The notes: generated by a model not told the origin, from the sequence alone. A stretch of DNA of 64,000 bases from RPQJ01 sp963706535 (GCA_963706535.1 CAVPMU010000003.1:186001-250000), one strand, 5' to 3'. Numbered from the stretch's first letter, positions 24,531-33,878 are shown. Program-made: numbers and translations.

Positions 24531-26675
24531 ATGAAACCCAAGCTGCTCGAACGGGTCGCCCACACGCTCGCCGGTTGCGCTCTGGCAGCGGTGCTCGTGC
24601 TCTCCGTGCCTGCCTCCACGCAGGCGCAGGCCCAGGGCGCCATCACGCCCAATTACAAGGACGCCGACCTCGCCCAGATCATCGAGGCGGTGAGCGCGGT
24701 CACCGGCAAGAACTTCATCGTCGACCCGCGGGTGCGCGCTCAGGTCACGATGCTGTCCTCCACGCCGATGTCGCCCGCGGCCTTCTACGAGGCCTTCCTG
24801 TCCATCCTGCAGGTGCACGGGTTCGTCGCGGTGCCCTCGGGAGACGTGATCAAGATCATCCCCGACGCGAATGCCCGCCAGGTGCCGTCGAACGACCTTC
24901 CCTCGCGCGTGAGCTCCTCCTCCGACGAGATCGTGACGCAGGTGATCGCGGTCAAGAACGTGAGCGCGGCGCAGCTGGTGCCGATCCTGCGGCCGCTGAT
25001 CCCGCAATACGGCCACCTCGCGGCCTACCCGGCCTCCAACATGCTGATCGTCTCCGACCGCGCGTCGAACGTGAGCCGCATCATGCGCATCGTGCAGCGC
25101 ATCGACCAGACCGGCGACGAGAACATCAACGTCATCCCCATGCAGCACGCGAGCGCCACCGAGGTGGTGCGCATCGTGAGCTCGCTGTACGCCAGCACGG
25201 CCGCCGAGGGCGGCGGCTCGCCGGCCATCAAGCTGGTCGCAGACGAGCGCACCAACAGCATCCTGGTGAGTGGCGAGGGCTCGCAGCGCCTGCGTCTCAA
25301 GACGCTCATCACGCACCTCGACACGCCGCTCGAGGCGGGCGGCGACACGCAGGTGCGCTACCTGCGCTACGCCGACGCCGAGAAGATCTCGGCGAAGCTG
25401 CGCGAGCAGATCCAGGGCATCACCGCGGCGGTGACGCCGGGCGGTGGCGCGCCCGGTGCGGCGGCTGCGGTCGCCGGCGGCGGTGGCGACAAGAGCGTCA
25501 CGATCTGGGCCGAGCCGATGACGAACGCGCTGGTGGTGACCGCCCCGCCCAAGATCATGCGATCCGTCATGGGCATCGTCGACCGGCTCGACATCCGCCG
25601 CGCGCAGGTGCTGGTCGAGGCGATCATCGTCGAGATGTCGGTCGACAAGGCCGCGGACTTCGGCGTGAACTGGGCCATCCTCGACCGCGACCCGGACGGC
25701 ACCGTCCTGCCCGCCGGCGGCTTCATCCAGCCGGTCGACGGCACCGGCCTCGGCCAGGTGCTGCAGGGCGTCCTGAACCCCGACAGCTTCCCGGCGCTGC
25801 CCAGCGGCCTGACGCTCGGCGTCGGCGAGATCGTCGAGGACGGGCTGAGCTGGGCGGCGCTGATCCGCGCGATCAGCGGCACGGGCAACACGAACATCGT
25901 CGCCACACCCTCGGTCGTCACGCTCGACAACGAGGAGGCCGAGATCAAGATCGCCCAGGAAGTGCCGTTCATCACCGGCCAGTACACCAACCAGGGCGTG
26001 AGCGGTGGCAACGGCAACGTCAACCCGTTCACCACGGTGCAGCGCGAGGAAGTCGGCAACATCCTCAAGATCACTCCGCAGATCAACGAGGGCGACTCGG
26101 TGATGCTCAAGATCTCGCAGGAAGCCTCGAGCATCGCGGCGAGTTCGCAGCAGGTGAGCAGCACCGACCTGATCACCAACAAGCGCACCATCTCGACCAA
26201 CGTGATGGTGGAGGACGGCGGCATCATCGTGCTCGGCGGCCTGCTCTCCGATGAAGTCCGCGAGAGCAAGTCGCAGGTGCCGTTCCTCGGCTCGATCCCG
26301 ATCCTGGGCGAGCTCTTCAAGACCCGCAGCGTCGACAAGGTCAAGACCAACCTGATGGTGTTCATCCGTCCCCGCATCCTGCGCGACGGCGTGGACGCGG
26401 CCATCGAGACCAACGCCAAGTACAACTACGTGCGCGACCAGCAGCTCGAGCGCGGCAAGGGCCGCGTGCCGCTGATGATCGGCGAGCGCCAGCCGACGCT
26501 GCCGGCCCTCGAGGACCTCGTCCGTCCCGAGCTGGTCAACCCGGCGCGCACCGCCGCACCCGCCGCCACCGATCCGGCGCCCGGCGACGTGCCGCCGGCC
26601 GCGCCGCCTCCGGCGACCGAACCGTTCGGCACGGCTGCGGCCCCCACGCCCCCGGCGGAGGACCCGACTCCGTGA
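24531..26675 (+). CDS. gspD: Type II secretion system secretin GspD
   Basis: 714-residue outer-membrane secretin forming the exit channel. Signal peptide ending near ASTQAQAQG; N0 domain (PNYKDADLAQIIEAVSAVTG), then N1-N3 with a long Gly/Ala-rich insert in N3 (about 305-325), then the secretin domain with VLVEAIIVEMSVDKAADFGV, VPFITGQYTNQG, EVGNILKITPQINEGD and the conserved VMVEDGGIIVLGGLLSDEV. The last 60 residues are Pro/Ala-rich; no S-domain for a pilotin is evident. ATG 24531 has CGGAG upstream; a GTG at 24525 is the alternative. Overlaps gspE by 4 nt. Confidence 0.96.
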   Translation: MKPKLLERVAHTLAGCALAAVLVLSVPASTQAQAQGAITPNYKDADLAQIIEAVSAVTGKNFIVDPRVRAQVTMLSSTPMSPAAFYEAFLSILQVHGFVAVPSGDVIKIIPDANARQVPSNDLPSRVSSSSDEIVTQVIAVKNVSAAQLVPILRPLIPQYGHLAAYPASNMLIVSDRASNVSRIMRIVQRIDQTGDENINVIPMQHASATEVVRIVSSLYASTAAEGGGSPAIKLVADERTNSILVSGEGSQRLRLKTLITHLDTPLEAGGDTQVRYLRYADAEKISAKLREQIQGITAAVTPGGGAPGAAAAVAGGGGDKSVTIWAEPMTNALVVTAPPKIMRSVMGIVDRLDIRRAQVLVEAIIVEMSVDKAADFGVNWAILDRDPDGTVLPAGGFIQPVDGTGLGQVLQGVLNPDSFPALPSGLTLGVGEIVEDGLSWAALIRAISGTGNTNIVATPSVVTLDNEEAEIKIAQEVPFITGQYTNQGVSGGNGNVNPFTTVQREEVGNILKITPQINEGDSVMLKISQEASSIAASSQQVSSTDLITNKRTISTNVMVEDGGIIVLGGLLSDEVRESKSQVPFLGSIPILGELFKTRSVDKVKTNLMVFIRPRILRDGVDAAIETNAKYNYVRDQQLERGKGRVPLMIGERQPTLPALEDLVRPELVNPARTAAPAATDPAPGDVPPAAPPPATEPFGTAAAPTPPAEDPTP

Positions 26676-28195
26676 GCACCGCCTCGACCGACGAGGCCAT
26701 CCTGGCCGCGGCCGGCCGCGTCAGCGACCCGCTGCGCCCCGTGCCCTTCGCCTTTGCGAAGCGCCACGGCGTGCTGGTGCGCACGCTCGAGGAAAAGTCC
26801 GCCGACGTCGTCGTCCGGGCGGACGCCTCGCCGCTCGCCGTCGCCGAGGTGCGCCGCCACCTGCGGCGCCCGTTGAAGCTCGAGCGCGTCGATGCCGAAC
26901 GCTTCGAGACACTGCTGCGGCAGGTCTACGAGGCCGGCTCCGGCACCACGATGGACGCGATGGGCGGCTTCGAGGAGGAGACGGACCTCGCCGACCTCGC
27001 CCAGGACATCCCCGAGCCCTCCGACCTGCTCGAGAGCGAGGACGAGGCGCCGGTCATCCGGCTCATCAACGCGCTGCTCACGCAGTCCGTCAAGGAAAAC
27101 GCCTCGGACATCCACATCGAGCCGTTCGAGAACCGCCTGGTGATCCGCTTCCGCGTCGACGGGGTGCTGCGCGAGGTGCTGCAGACCAAGCGCGCGGTCG
27201 CCCCGCTGATCGTCTCGCGCATCAAGGTCATGTCGCGGCTCGACATCGCGGAGAAGCGCCTGCCGCAGGACGGCCGCATCTCGCTGCGTGTCGCGGGACG
27301 CGCGGTGGACGTGCGCGTCTCGACGATACCGGCCGGCCATGGCGAACGCGTCGTGCTGCGACTGCTGGACAAGCAGGCCGGGCGCCTCGATCTCGGCTCG
27401 CTCGGCATGGACCCGGTCACGCAGGGCCTGGTGGACGAGATCATCCACAAGCCGAACGGCATCCTGCTGGTGACCGGCCCGACCGGTTCCGGCAAGACCA
27501 CCACGCTGTATGCCGCGCTCGATCGCATCAACGACCGCACGCGCAACATCATGACGGTCGAGGACCCGATCGAGTACTACATCGACGGCATCGGCCAGAC
27601 GCAGGTCAACACCCGCGTCGAGATGACCTTCGCGCGCGGCCTGCGTGCCATCCTGCGCCAGGACCCCGACGTGGTGATGGTCGGCGAAATCCGCGACCTC
27701 GAGACCGCGCAGATCGCCGTGCAGGCGAGCCTGACCGGCCACCTCGTGCTGTCCACGCTGCACACCAACACGGCCGTCGGCGCGGTCACGCGCCTGCGCG
27801 ACATGGGCGTGGAGCCGTTCCTGCTCTCCTCGAGCCTGGTCGGCGTGCTGGCGCAGCGCCTGGTGCGGGTGCTGAACCCGGCCACCCGCGAGGCCTACAC
27901 CGCCGGGGAGTACGAGCGACGGTTGCTCAACCTGCCGGAGGACGCGCCCTCCCCCATGCTCTACCGCCCCAATCCGCGCGACGCCTCGGGCGGCTACCGC
28001 GGGCGCACCGGCATCTACGAACTCGTGCTGATCGACGAGCAGATGCGCATGATGATCCACGACGGCGCCTCGGAGATGGAGCTCGAGCGCCACGCCCGCT
28101 CGCGCACGCCGGGCATCCGCGACGACGGTCGCGCCAAGATCCTGGCAGGCATCACGACCATCGAGGAAGTCCTCAAGGTCACGCGCGAGGACTGA
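26672..28195 (+). CDS. gspE: Type II secretion system ATPase GspE
   Basis: 507-residue cytoplasmic hexameric ATPase that powers pseudopilus assembly. N1E/N2E regions lead to Walker A TGPTGSGKTTTLYAALD, Asp box MTVEDPIEYYIDGIGQTQVN, Walker B DPDVVMVGEIRDLETAQIAV and His box GHLVLSTLHTNTAVGAVTRL. The protein contains no cysteine at all, so the usual C-terminal tetracysteine zinc motif (CxxC ... CxxC before GYRGRTGIYEL) is absent: the aligned positions read NPAT and NPRDA. GTG start overlapping the gspD stop codon. Confidence 0.96.
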   Translation: MSTASTDEAILAAAGRVSDPLRPVPFAFAKRHGVLVRTLEEKSADVVVRADASPLAVAEVRRHLRRPLKLERVDAERFETLLRQVYEAGSGTTMDAMGGFEEETDLADLAQDIPEPSDLLESEDEAPVIRLINALLTQSVKENASDIHIEPFENRLVIRFRVDGVLREVLQTKRAVAPLIVSRIKVMSRLDIAEKRLPQDGRISLRVAGRAVDVRVSTIPAGHGERVVLRLLDKQAGRLDLGSLGMDPVTQGLVDEIIHKPNGILLVTGPTGSGKTTTLYAALDRINDRTRNIMTVEDPIEYYIDGIGQTQVNTRVEMTFARGLRAILRQDPDVVMVGEIRDLETAQIAVQASLTGHLVLSTLHTNTAVGAVTRLRDMGVEPFLLSSSLVGVLAQRLVRVLNPATREAYTAGEYERRLLNLPEDAPSPMLYRPNPRDASGGYRGRTGIYELVLIDEQMRMMIHDGASEMELERHARSRTPGIRDDGRAKILAGITTIEEVLKVTRED

Positions 28196-28198
28196 TGC

Positions 28199-29428
28199 AT
28201 GGGCGCCTTCGAATACGTTGCGGTCGACCCGGCCGGCCGTGAGCGCAAGGGTGTCATCGAGGGCGACACGCCGCGGCACGTCCGCCAGCTGCTGCGCGAG
28301 CAGAGCCTGCTGCCGGTCTCGGTCAGCGAGGTCGTGGAGCAGCAGGCTGCCGGCGGGCAGCAGGGGTTCAACCTGGGTTTCCGTTTCCAGCGCGGGCTCA
28401 GCGCCGCGGACCTCGCGCTCGTCACGCGCCAGCTCGCCACGCTGGTGAAATCGGCGCTGCCGCTCGAGGAAGCCCTGCTCGCGGTCTCGCAGCAGACCGA
28501 GAAGCCGCGGGTGCGCAGCATCATCCTCGGCGTGCGCTCGAAGGTCATGGAAGGCCACACGCTCGCCGACGGCCTCGCGGACTTCCCGCGCTCGTTCCCG
28601 GAAATCTATCGCGCGACCATCGCCGCCAGCGAGCAGTCCGGCCACCTCGACGCGGTGCTCGAGCGCCTCGCCGACTACACGGACAATCGCCAGCAGCTGC
28701 GGCAGCGCACGGTGAGCGCGATGCTGTACCCGGTGCTGCTGTTCGCCGTGTGCGTCGCGATCGTGTTCTTCCTGCTGGTCTCGGTGGTGCCGAAGATCGT
28801 CGAGGTGTTCCGCAGCAGCGAGGCCGAGCTGCCGGTGCTGACCCAGGCGCTGATCGCGGGCAGCGACTTCATGCGGCAGTACGGCGTGTGGCTCGTGATC
28901 GCGATCGTCGCGGCGATCTTCCTCTTCACGCGCTGGCTGCGCATCGAAGCCAACCGCCGGCGCTGGCACTCGTTCCTGCTCGGCGTCCCGCTGGTCGGCA
29001 AGGTCGTGCGCGGCAGCAATACCGCCCGCTTCGCCCGCACCTTCAGCACGCTCACCTCGAGCACCGTGCCGGTCCTCGAGGCGATGCGCATCGCGAGCGA
29101 GGTGGTCACCAACCTGCCGATGAAGACCGCCGTCGAGGCGGCGGCGGTGCGGGTGCGCGAGGGCGCGCCGATCGGGCGCTCGCTCGGGGCGAGCCGCGTC
29201 TTCCCGCCGATGATGATCCACCTGATCTCGAGCGGCGAGTCGAGCGGCGAGCTCGACACCATGCTCGACCGGGCGGCCATCCACCAGGAACGCGAGCTCG
29301 ACGCCATCCTGCAGGGCGTCGTGGGGCTGCTCGGCCCGCTGATGATCCTGGTGATGGGTGGCCTGGTGCTGCTGATCGTGCTCGCGATGCTGCTGCCGAT
29401 CTTCGAGCTGAACCAGCTGGTGCAGTAG
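28199..29428 (+). CDS. gspF: Type II secretion system inner-membrane protein GspF
   Basis: 409 residues, polytopic platform protein of the T2SS. Two repeated GspF cytoplasmic domains (LALVTRQLATLVKSALPLEE ... and TARFARTFSTLTSSTVPVLE) alternate with three membrane segments, the last near the C-terminus (LLGPLMILVMGGLVLLIVLA). GspF contacts GspE and GspL. The operon stops here: the pseudopilin and assembly genes gspG-N are not in this window, so they must be elsewhere. Confidence 0.95.
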   Translation: MGAFEYVAVDPAGRERKGVIEGDTPRHVRQLLREQSLLPVSVSEVVEQQAAGGQQGFNLGFRFQRGLSAADLALVTRQLATLVKSALPLEEALLAVSQQTEKPRVRSIILGVRSKVMEGHTLADGLADFPRSFPEIYRATIAASEQSGHLDAVLERLADYTDNRQQLRQRTVSAMLYPVLLFAVCVAIVFFLLVSVVPKIVEVFRSSEAELPVLTQALIAGSDFMRQYGVWLVIAIVAAIFLFTRWLRIEANRRRWHSFLLGVPLVGKVVRGSNTARFARTFSTLTSSTVPVLEAMRIASEVVTNLPMKTAVEAAAVRVREGAPIGRSLGASRVFPPMMIHLISSGESSGELDTMLDRAAIHQERELDAILQGVVGLLGPLMILVMGGLVLLIVLAMLLPIFELNQLVQ

Positions 29429-29431
29429 GCC

Positions 29432-29908
29432 GTGCCCGACCACGCCGTCCTCGCGCGGGTGCTGCACGTCGCGGGCGTGGTGCTGTGGATCGGCGGGGTG
29501 GCATTCGTGACGACCGTGCTCCTGCCCTCGGTGCGCCGCATGAAATCGCCGGAGGAACGCGTGCAGTTCTTCGAGGTGGTCGAGGGTCGCTTCGCCTGGC
29601 AGGCCCGCGGGACCACGCTGCTGGTCGGTGCGACGGGCTTCTACCTCGTCCACGCCTGGAACCTCTGGGAGCGCTTCGCGAGCCTGGGGTTCTGGTGGAT
29701 GCATGCCATGGTGGCGGTGTGGGTCGTCTTCACGATCCTGCTGTTCGTGGCCGAGCCCCTGTTCCTGCATCGGTGGTTCCTCGAGCGGGCGCGGCAGCAC
29801 CCCGAGGCGACTTTCCGGCGCATCGAGCGCTTGCACTGGGTGCTGCTCACGATCAGCCTTGTCACCGTGCTCGGCGCGGTGGCCGGCAGTCACGGCTGGC
29901 TCCCCTGA
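29432..29908 (+). CDS. CopD-like integral membrane protein
   Basis: 158-residue protein with four predicted membrane helices: VLHVAGVVLWIGGVAFVTTV, GTTLLVGATGFYLVH, FWWMHAMVAVWVVFTILLFV and LHWVLLTISLVTVLGAVAG. Conserved histidines in the first, third and fourth helices (LHVAG, WMHAM, RLHW) recall the CopD / DUF2269 superfamily, which may handle copper or haem. GTG start 3 nt after gspF, so it is probably co-transcribed with the gsp genes without being part of the secretion machinery. Function not established. Confidence 0.75.
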   Translation: MPDHAVLARVLHVAGVVLWIGGVAFVTTVLLPSVRRMKSPEERVQFFEVVEGRFAWQARGTTLLVGATGFYLVHAWNLWERFASLGFWWMHAMVAVWVVFTILLFVAEPLFLHRWFLERARQHPEATFRRIERLHWVLLTISLVTVLGAVAGSHGWLP

Positions 29909-29931
29909 GGGCCGGCCCCGAGGAGGCGGAC

Positions 29932-30357
29932 ATGGCGATACGCAAGGCGGATGCGGTCTGGCAAGGCAGCCTGCGCGAGGGCGCGGGCGAACTCGCCCTC
30001 GAGAGCGGTGCGTTGCGCGGCCCCTACACGTTCAAGTCGCGGTTCGAACAGGGCAAGGAAACCAACCCCGAGGAGCTGATCGCGGCGGCGCACGCGGGCT
30101 GCTTCACGATGGCGCTCACGGCGCTGCTCGCGCGCGAGAGGCTCGCGCCCACCGAGATCCGTACCACGGCCGCGGTGCACATCGTGCAGGGCGACGGCGG
30201 GTTCACGATCCCGAGGATCGAGCTGGTGACCCGGGCGAAGATTCCGGGGATCGACGCGGCGCGCTTCGCGGCGCTGGCGGCCGACGCCAAGCAGAACTGC
30301 CCGGTGTCGAAGGCGCTCGCCGCGGTCGAGATCACGCTGGACGCGGCGCTGGCCTGA
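29932..30357 (+). CDS. OsmC/Ohr-family peroxiredoxin (OsmC type)
   Basis: 141 residues, the usual length for OsmC, a thiol-dependent peroxidase for organic hydroperoxides. The two catalytic cysteines are present: Cys near 55 in NPEELIAAAHAGCFTMAL and Cys near 125 in DAKQNCPVSKAL. The catalytic Arg is expected in the N-terminal part (FKSRFEQG). A very good ribosome site (GAGGAGG) precedes ATG 29932. It follows the CopD-like gene on the same strand and is convergent with the queuosine transporter gene. Confidence 0.92.
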   Translation: MAIRKADAVWQGSLREGAGELALESGALRGPYTFKSRFEQGKETNPEELIAAAHAGCFTMALTALLARERLAPTEIRTTAAVHIVQGDGGFTIPRIELVTRAKIPGIDAARFAALAADAKQNCPVSKALAAVEITLDAALA

Positions 30358-30396
30358 CGCCCGCCGGGCGCTTCCAGCCGGCTCCCCGGTCCGCGA

Positions 30397-31167
30397 TCAG
30401 TCCCGGGCCGCCGCCTCCTTGAGCCTGCGCGCCTCGTCCGCGCCGAGGTAGCGCTCGATCTGCCGCCGCGCGAGGTAGATCACCGGGATCAGTGCGAACG
30501 CCGCCGTCAGCTTGTAGGCGTAGTTCACCGTGCCGACCGCGAGGAACAGCGACACCGGCCACTGCTGCGGCCCGAGCACGAAGGCGATGTAGAGCACCAC
30601 GAAGCTGTCCACCAGTTGCGACACGGCGGTCGACCCGGTGGCGCGCAGCCAGATCCAGCGCTCGCCGGTCGCCACGCGGATGCGGTGGAAGATGCCCACG
30701 TCGATCAGCTGGCCAATGAGGAACGCGGTGATCGAACCGCCGATGGTCCACAGCCCCTGGCCGAAGACATTGGCGAAGGCCGCCTGCATGTCCGCCACGC
30801 CACGATCGACATTGACACCCACCCACCACTCGGCCGGCGCGAGGCCGATCGCGAGATAGGCGAACACGAACGCGTAGCAGATAAGGCCCACCGCCAGGAA
30901 CGAGATGAAGCGTACGCCGCGCCGGCCGAAGTACTCGTTGATGATGTCCGTCATCACGAACACGATCGGCCACAGCAGCACGCCGGCCGTGAAGCTGAGC
31001 GAGCCGGACTGGCCGAACAGGTTCCAGCCGAACGGCGGCAGACCGAAGGTGGTTTCCAGCGCGAAGATCTTCACGCCGACGAACTCGGCGATGATCGCGT
31101 TGGCGGCGAAGAACGCCGCGAGCACGACGAACAGGCGTGTCGAACGGGAGGCGAGCGAGACGCTCAA
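30397..31167 (-). CDS. Queuosine precursor transporter (YhhQ/VUT family)
   Basis: 256 residues with about six membrane helices; the PF02592 family imports preQ0/preQ1 for queuosine tRNA modification. Characteristic segments are FFAANAIIAEFVGVKIF, GVLLWPIVFVMTDIINEYFG, RGVRFISFLAVGLICYAFVF, GGSITAFLIGQLIDVGIFHR and AVSQLVDSFVVLYIAFVLG. The gene directly follows the Hsp15-like gene on the same strand (4 nt gap). Confidence 0.9.
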   Translation of the reverse strand: MSVSLASRSTRLFVVLAAFFAANAIIAEFVGVKIFALETTFGLPPFGWNLFGQSGSLSFTAGVLLWPIVFVMTDIINEYFGRRGVRFISFLAVGLICYAFVFAYLAIGLAPAEWWVGVNVDRGVADMQAAFANVFGQGLWTIGGSITAFLIGQLIDVGIFHRIRVATGERWIWLRATGSTAVSQLVDSFVVLYIAFVLGPQQWPVSLFLAVGTVNYAYKLTAAFALIPVIYLARRQIERYLGADEARRLKEAAARD

Positions 31168-31171
31168 GGGC

Positions 31172-31579
31172 CTACCCGCGCCCCTTGACCATGCGCAGCA
31201 GGTCCCGGCGCTCCCGCTTGTCCGGCCGTCCCGAACTCGTCGGGGCCGTCAGGCGATCGAGCTCCCGGGCATGGGCCCGCGCAGCCTCGCTCTCCGCGCT
31301 CTCGAGGTAGTGCCGGCGCGCCTCGGCGGCGGGCCCGCGCCGCACCGGGATGCCGGTCACCTCGATCTCGTAGCGCTCCCGCTCACGCGTGATCCGCAGG
31401 CGGTCGCCCACTTTCACGGGGCGCGACGCCTTGACCCGCTCGCCGTTCACCTGCACGTGCCCGCCCTCGACCGCCTCCTGCGCGAGGCCGCGGCTCCTGA
31501 AGAACCGGGCACACCACAGCCATTTGTCGACCCGGAGTGCCGGGGCCGCGGGCTCGGGTTCGGGGGCGCGACGAGTCAC
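31172..31579 (-). CDS. hslR: Ribosome-associated heat-shock protein Hsp15 (S4 domain)
   Basis: 135 residues. The S4 RNA-binding domain (LRVDKWLWCARFFRSRGLAQ, EAVEGGHVQVNGERVKASRP, VKVGDRLRI) is followed by a basic C-terminal extension, as in Hsp15, which rescues stalled 50S-nascent chain-tRNA complexes. GTG at 31579 is the first plausible start for the S4 domain. A TATAAT hexamer on the same strand lies at 31591-31586, so the transcript would begin almost at the start codon. Confidence 0.88.
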   Translation of the reverse strand: MTRRAPEPEPAAPALRVDKWLWCARFFRSRGLAQEAVEGGHVQVNGERVKASRPVKVGDRLRITRERERYEIEVTGIPVRRGPAAEARRHYLESAESEAARAHARELDRLTAPTSSGRPDKRERRDLLRMVKGRG

Positions 31580-31585
31580 GCCCGG

Positions 31586-31606
31586 ATTATATAGGCCCCG
31601 TATAAT
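31586..31606. promoter_or_regulatory. Back-to-back TATAAT -10 elements between hslR and kbl
   Basis: Consensus TATAAT on the minus strand (31591-31586) toward hslR and on the plus strand (31601-31606) toward kbl. No good -35 hexamer is seen for either. The hslR GTG lies about 7 nt downstream of its -10, suggesting leaderless mRNA; the kbl GTG lies 25 nt downstream of its -10. Confidence 0.4.
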
Positions 31607-31630
31607 CCCGGCCTTCCCGGGAGGCCCCGC

Positions 31631-32848
31631 GTGGACCAGCCATTCCTCGAACGACTCGCCCGCCAGACAGATGAGCTGAAGGTCGCCGGGCTCTTCAAGC
31701 CCGAGCGCGTGCTCGGCTCGCCGCAGCAGCCGGTCGTGCGGCTCGCCGACGGCCGCAAGCTCATCAACCTCTGCGCCAACAACTACCTCGCGCTGGCGAA
31801 CCACCCCGCGATCCGCGAGGCCGCGCACCGCGCACTCGACCGCTACGGCTACGGCATGGCCTCGGTGCGCTTCATCTGCGGCACGCAGGACGTGCACAAG
31901 GAGCTCGAGGCGCGTCTCTCCGCGTTCCTCGGCATGGACGACACCATCCTCTACTCGTCCTGCTTCGACGCCAACGGCGGGCTGTTCGAGACACTGCTCG
32001 ACGAACAGGACGCGGTGATCAGCGACTCGCTCAACCACGCCAGCATCATCGACGGCATCCGCCTCTGCAAGGCGCAGCGCCTGCGCTACGCGAACGACGA
32101 CCTCGACGAGCTCGAGACGCGCCTGAAGGAAGCGGCCGGCGCACGCGTCAGGCTCATCGCCACCGACGGCGTGTTCTCGATGGACGGCGTGATCGCGCGC
32201 CTCGAGCACATCTGCGACCTCGCCGACCGCCATGGCGCGCTGGTGATGGTGGACGACTCGCACGCCACCGGCTTCGTCGGCCGGGGCGGCCGGGGCACGC
32301 CCGAGTACCGCGAGGTGATGGGACGCGTCGACATCCTGACCGGCACGCTCGGCAAGGCCCTCGGTGGCGCGGCGGGCGGCTACACCGCGGCACGCAGGGA
32401 GATCGTGGCCTGGCTGCGCCAGCGATCGCGGCCGTACCTGTTCTCGAACAGCGTCCCGCCGGTGATCGCGGCCACGACCCTGCGCGTGCTCGACCTCGTG
32501 GAATCCAGCGACGAGCTGCGCGCGAACCTGAGGCGCAACACCGCGCATTTCCGCCGCCGCATGACCGAGGCGGGCTTCAGCATCGTACCGGGCGAGCATC
32601 CGATCGCGCCGGTCATGCTGGGCGACGCGGCGCTGGCGGCGCGGTTCGCGGAGCGGCTGCTCGAGCGCGGCGTCTACGTCATCGGCTTCTCGTACCCCGT
32701 GGTGCCGATGGGCAAGGCTCGCATCCGCACGCAGATGTGCGCCGGGCACAGCCTCGAGCAGCTCGATGCCGCGATCGAGGCGTTCGTGGCCGTCGGCGGC
32801 GAACTCGGCGTGATCGGCGGCAGCACAACGGCAAAGGAATCGGCATGA
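31631..32848 (+). CDS. kbl: Glycine C-acetyltransferase (2-amino-3-ketobutyrate CoA ligase)
   Basis: 405-residue PLP enzyme of the alpha-oxoamine synthase family that splits 2-amino-3-oxobutyrate with CoA into glycine and acetyl-CoA, the second step of threonine catabolism. Key segments are LCANNYLALANHPAI, FDANGGLFETLLDEQDAVIS, LNHASIIDGIRLCKA, VMVDDSHATGFVGRGGRGTP and the PLP lysine in LTGTLGKALGGAAGG (about Lys 242). GTG start; overlaps tdh by four bases, so the two pathway enzymes are co-translated. Confidence 0.96.
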   Translation: MDQPFLERLARQTDELKVAGLFKPERVLGSPQQPVVRLADGRKLINLCANNYLALANHPAIREAAHRALDRYGYGMASVRFICGTQDVHKELEARLSAFLGMDDTILYSSCFDANGGLFETLLDEQDAVISDSLNHASIIDGIRLCKAQRLRYANDDLDELETRLKEAAGARVRLIATDGVFSMDGVIARLEHICDLADRHGALVMVDDSHATGFVGRGGRGTPEYREVMGRVDILTGTLGKALGGAAGGYTAARREIVAWLRQRSRPYLFSNSVPPVIAATTLRVLDLVESSDELRANLRRNTAHFRRRMTEAGFSIVPGEHPIAPVMLGDAALAARFAERLLERGVYVIGFSYPVVPMGKARIRTQMCAGHSLEQLDAAIEAFVAVGGELGVIGGSTTAKESA

Positions 32849-33873
32849 AGGCACTGGTGAAGTCGCAGCGGGCGCCCGGCATCTGGATGGACGACGTCCC
32901 GGAGCCGAAGGTCGGCCACAACGACGTGCGCATCCGGATCCGCAAGACGGCGATCTGCGGCACCGACATCCACATCTACAACTGGGACCAGTGGGCGCAG
33001 AAGACCATCCCCGTGCCGATGCAGGTGGGCCACGAGTACGTCGGCGAGATCGTCGAGATCGGCGGCGAGGTGCAGGGCTACGCGGTGGGCGACCGCGTCT
33101 CGGGCGAGGGGCACATCACCTGCGGCTACTGCCGCAACTGCCGGGCGGGCCGCCGGCACCTGTGCCGCAACACGGTGGGCGTGGGCGTCAACCGCCCCGG
33201 CTGTTTCGCCGAATACCTCGTGATCCCGGCCTTCAACCTCTTCAAGCTGCCCGACTCGATCGGCGACGACGTCGCCTCCATCCTCGACCCGTTCGGCAAC
33301 GCGGCGCACACCGCGCTGTCGTTCAACCTCGTCGGCGAGGACGTGCTGATCACGGGCGCCGGCCCGATCGGCATCATGGCGACGGCGATCGCCCGCCACG
33401 TCGGCGCGCGGCACATCGTGGTGACCGACGTGAACGACTACCGGCTCGGCCTCGCGCGACAGATGGGCGCCTCGCGGGCGATCAACGTCAGCCACCAGTC
33501 GCTCGACGACGCGATGCAGGAGCTCGGCATGGTCGAGGGCTTCGACGTCGGGCTCGAGATGTCCGGCAACCCGACCGCCTTCCGCGACCTGCTGCGCACC
33601 ATGCACCACGGCGGCAACGTCGCGCTGCTCGGCATCCCGCCCGACGACACGGCGATCGACTGGAACCAGGTGATCTTCAAGGGCCTGGTGATCAAGGGCG
33701 TCTACGGCCGCGAGATGTTCGAGACCTGGTACAAGATGGCCGCCATGCTGCAGAGCGGCCTCGACATCTCGCCGATCATCACCCACCGACTGCCGGTGGC
33801 CGAATACCGCGCGGGCTTCGAGATCATGAGGAGCGGCCAGTCGGGCAAGGTGATCCTCGACTGGGCCGCCTGA
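32845..33873 (+). CDS. tdh: L-threonine 3-dehydrogenase
   Basis: 342-residue zinc medium-chain dehydrogenase oxidising threonine to 2-amino-3-oxobutyrate, the substrate of Kbl. Catalytic-site residues lie in AICGTDIHIYNWDQWA and VGHEYVGEI; structural zinc cysteines in CGYCRNCRAGRRHLC; NAD-binding in GAGPIGIMATAIARHVGA. The signature PFGNAAHTALSF is present. Second gene of kbl-tdh. It is convergent with the PEP carboxylase-like gene, with only 5 bp between stop codons. Confidence 0.97.
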   Translation: MKALVKSQRAPGIWMDDVPEPKVGHNDVRIRIRKTAICGTDIHIYNWDQWAQKTIPVPMQVGHEYVGEIVEIGGEVQGYAVGDRVSGEGHITCGYCRNCRAGRRHLCRNTVGVGVNRPGCFAEYLVIPAFNLFKLPDSIGDDVASILDPFGNAAHTALSFNLVGEDVLITGAGPIGIMATAIARHVGARHIVVTDVNDYRLGLARQMGASRAINVSHQSLDDAMQELGMVEGFDVGLEMSGNPTAFRDLLRTMHHGGNVALLGIPPDDTAIDWNQVIFKGLVIKGVYGREMFETWYKMAAMLQSGLDISPIITHRLPVAEYRAGFEIMRSGQSGKVILDWAA

Positions 33874-33878
33874 GCCCG

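Noticed and set aside
26426..29893. Minus-strand open frame of more than 1100 codons opposite gspD-E-F
   Set aside because: Antisense artefact of codon bias; the plus strand carries complete GspD, GspE and GspF motifs.
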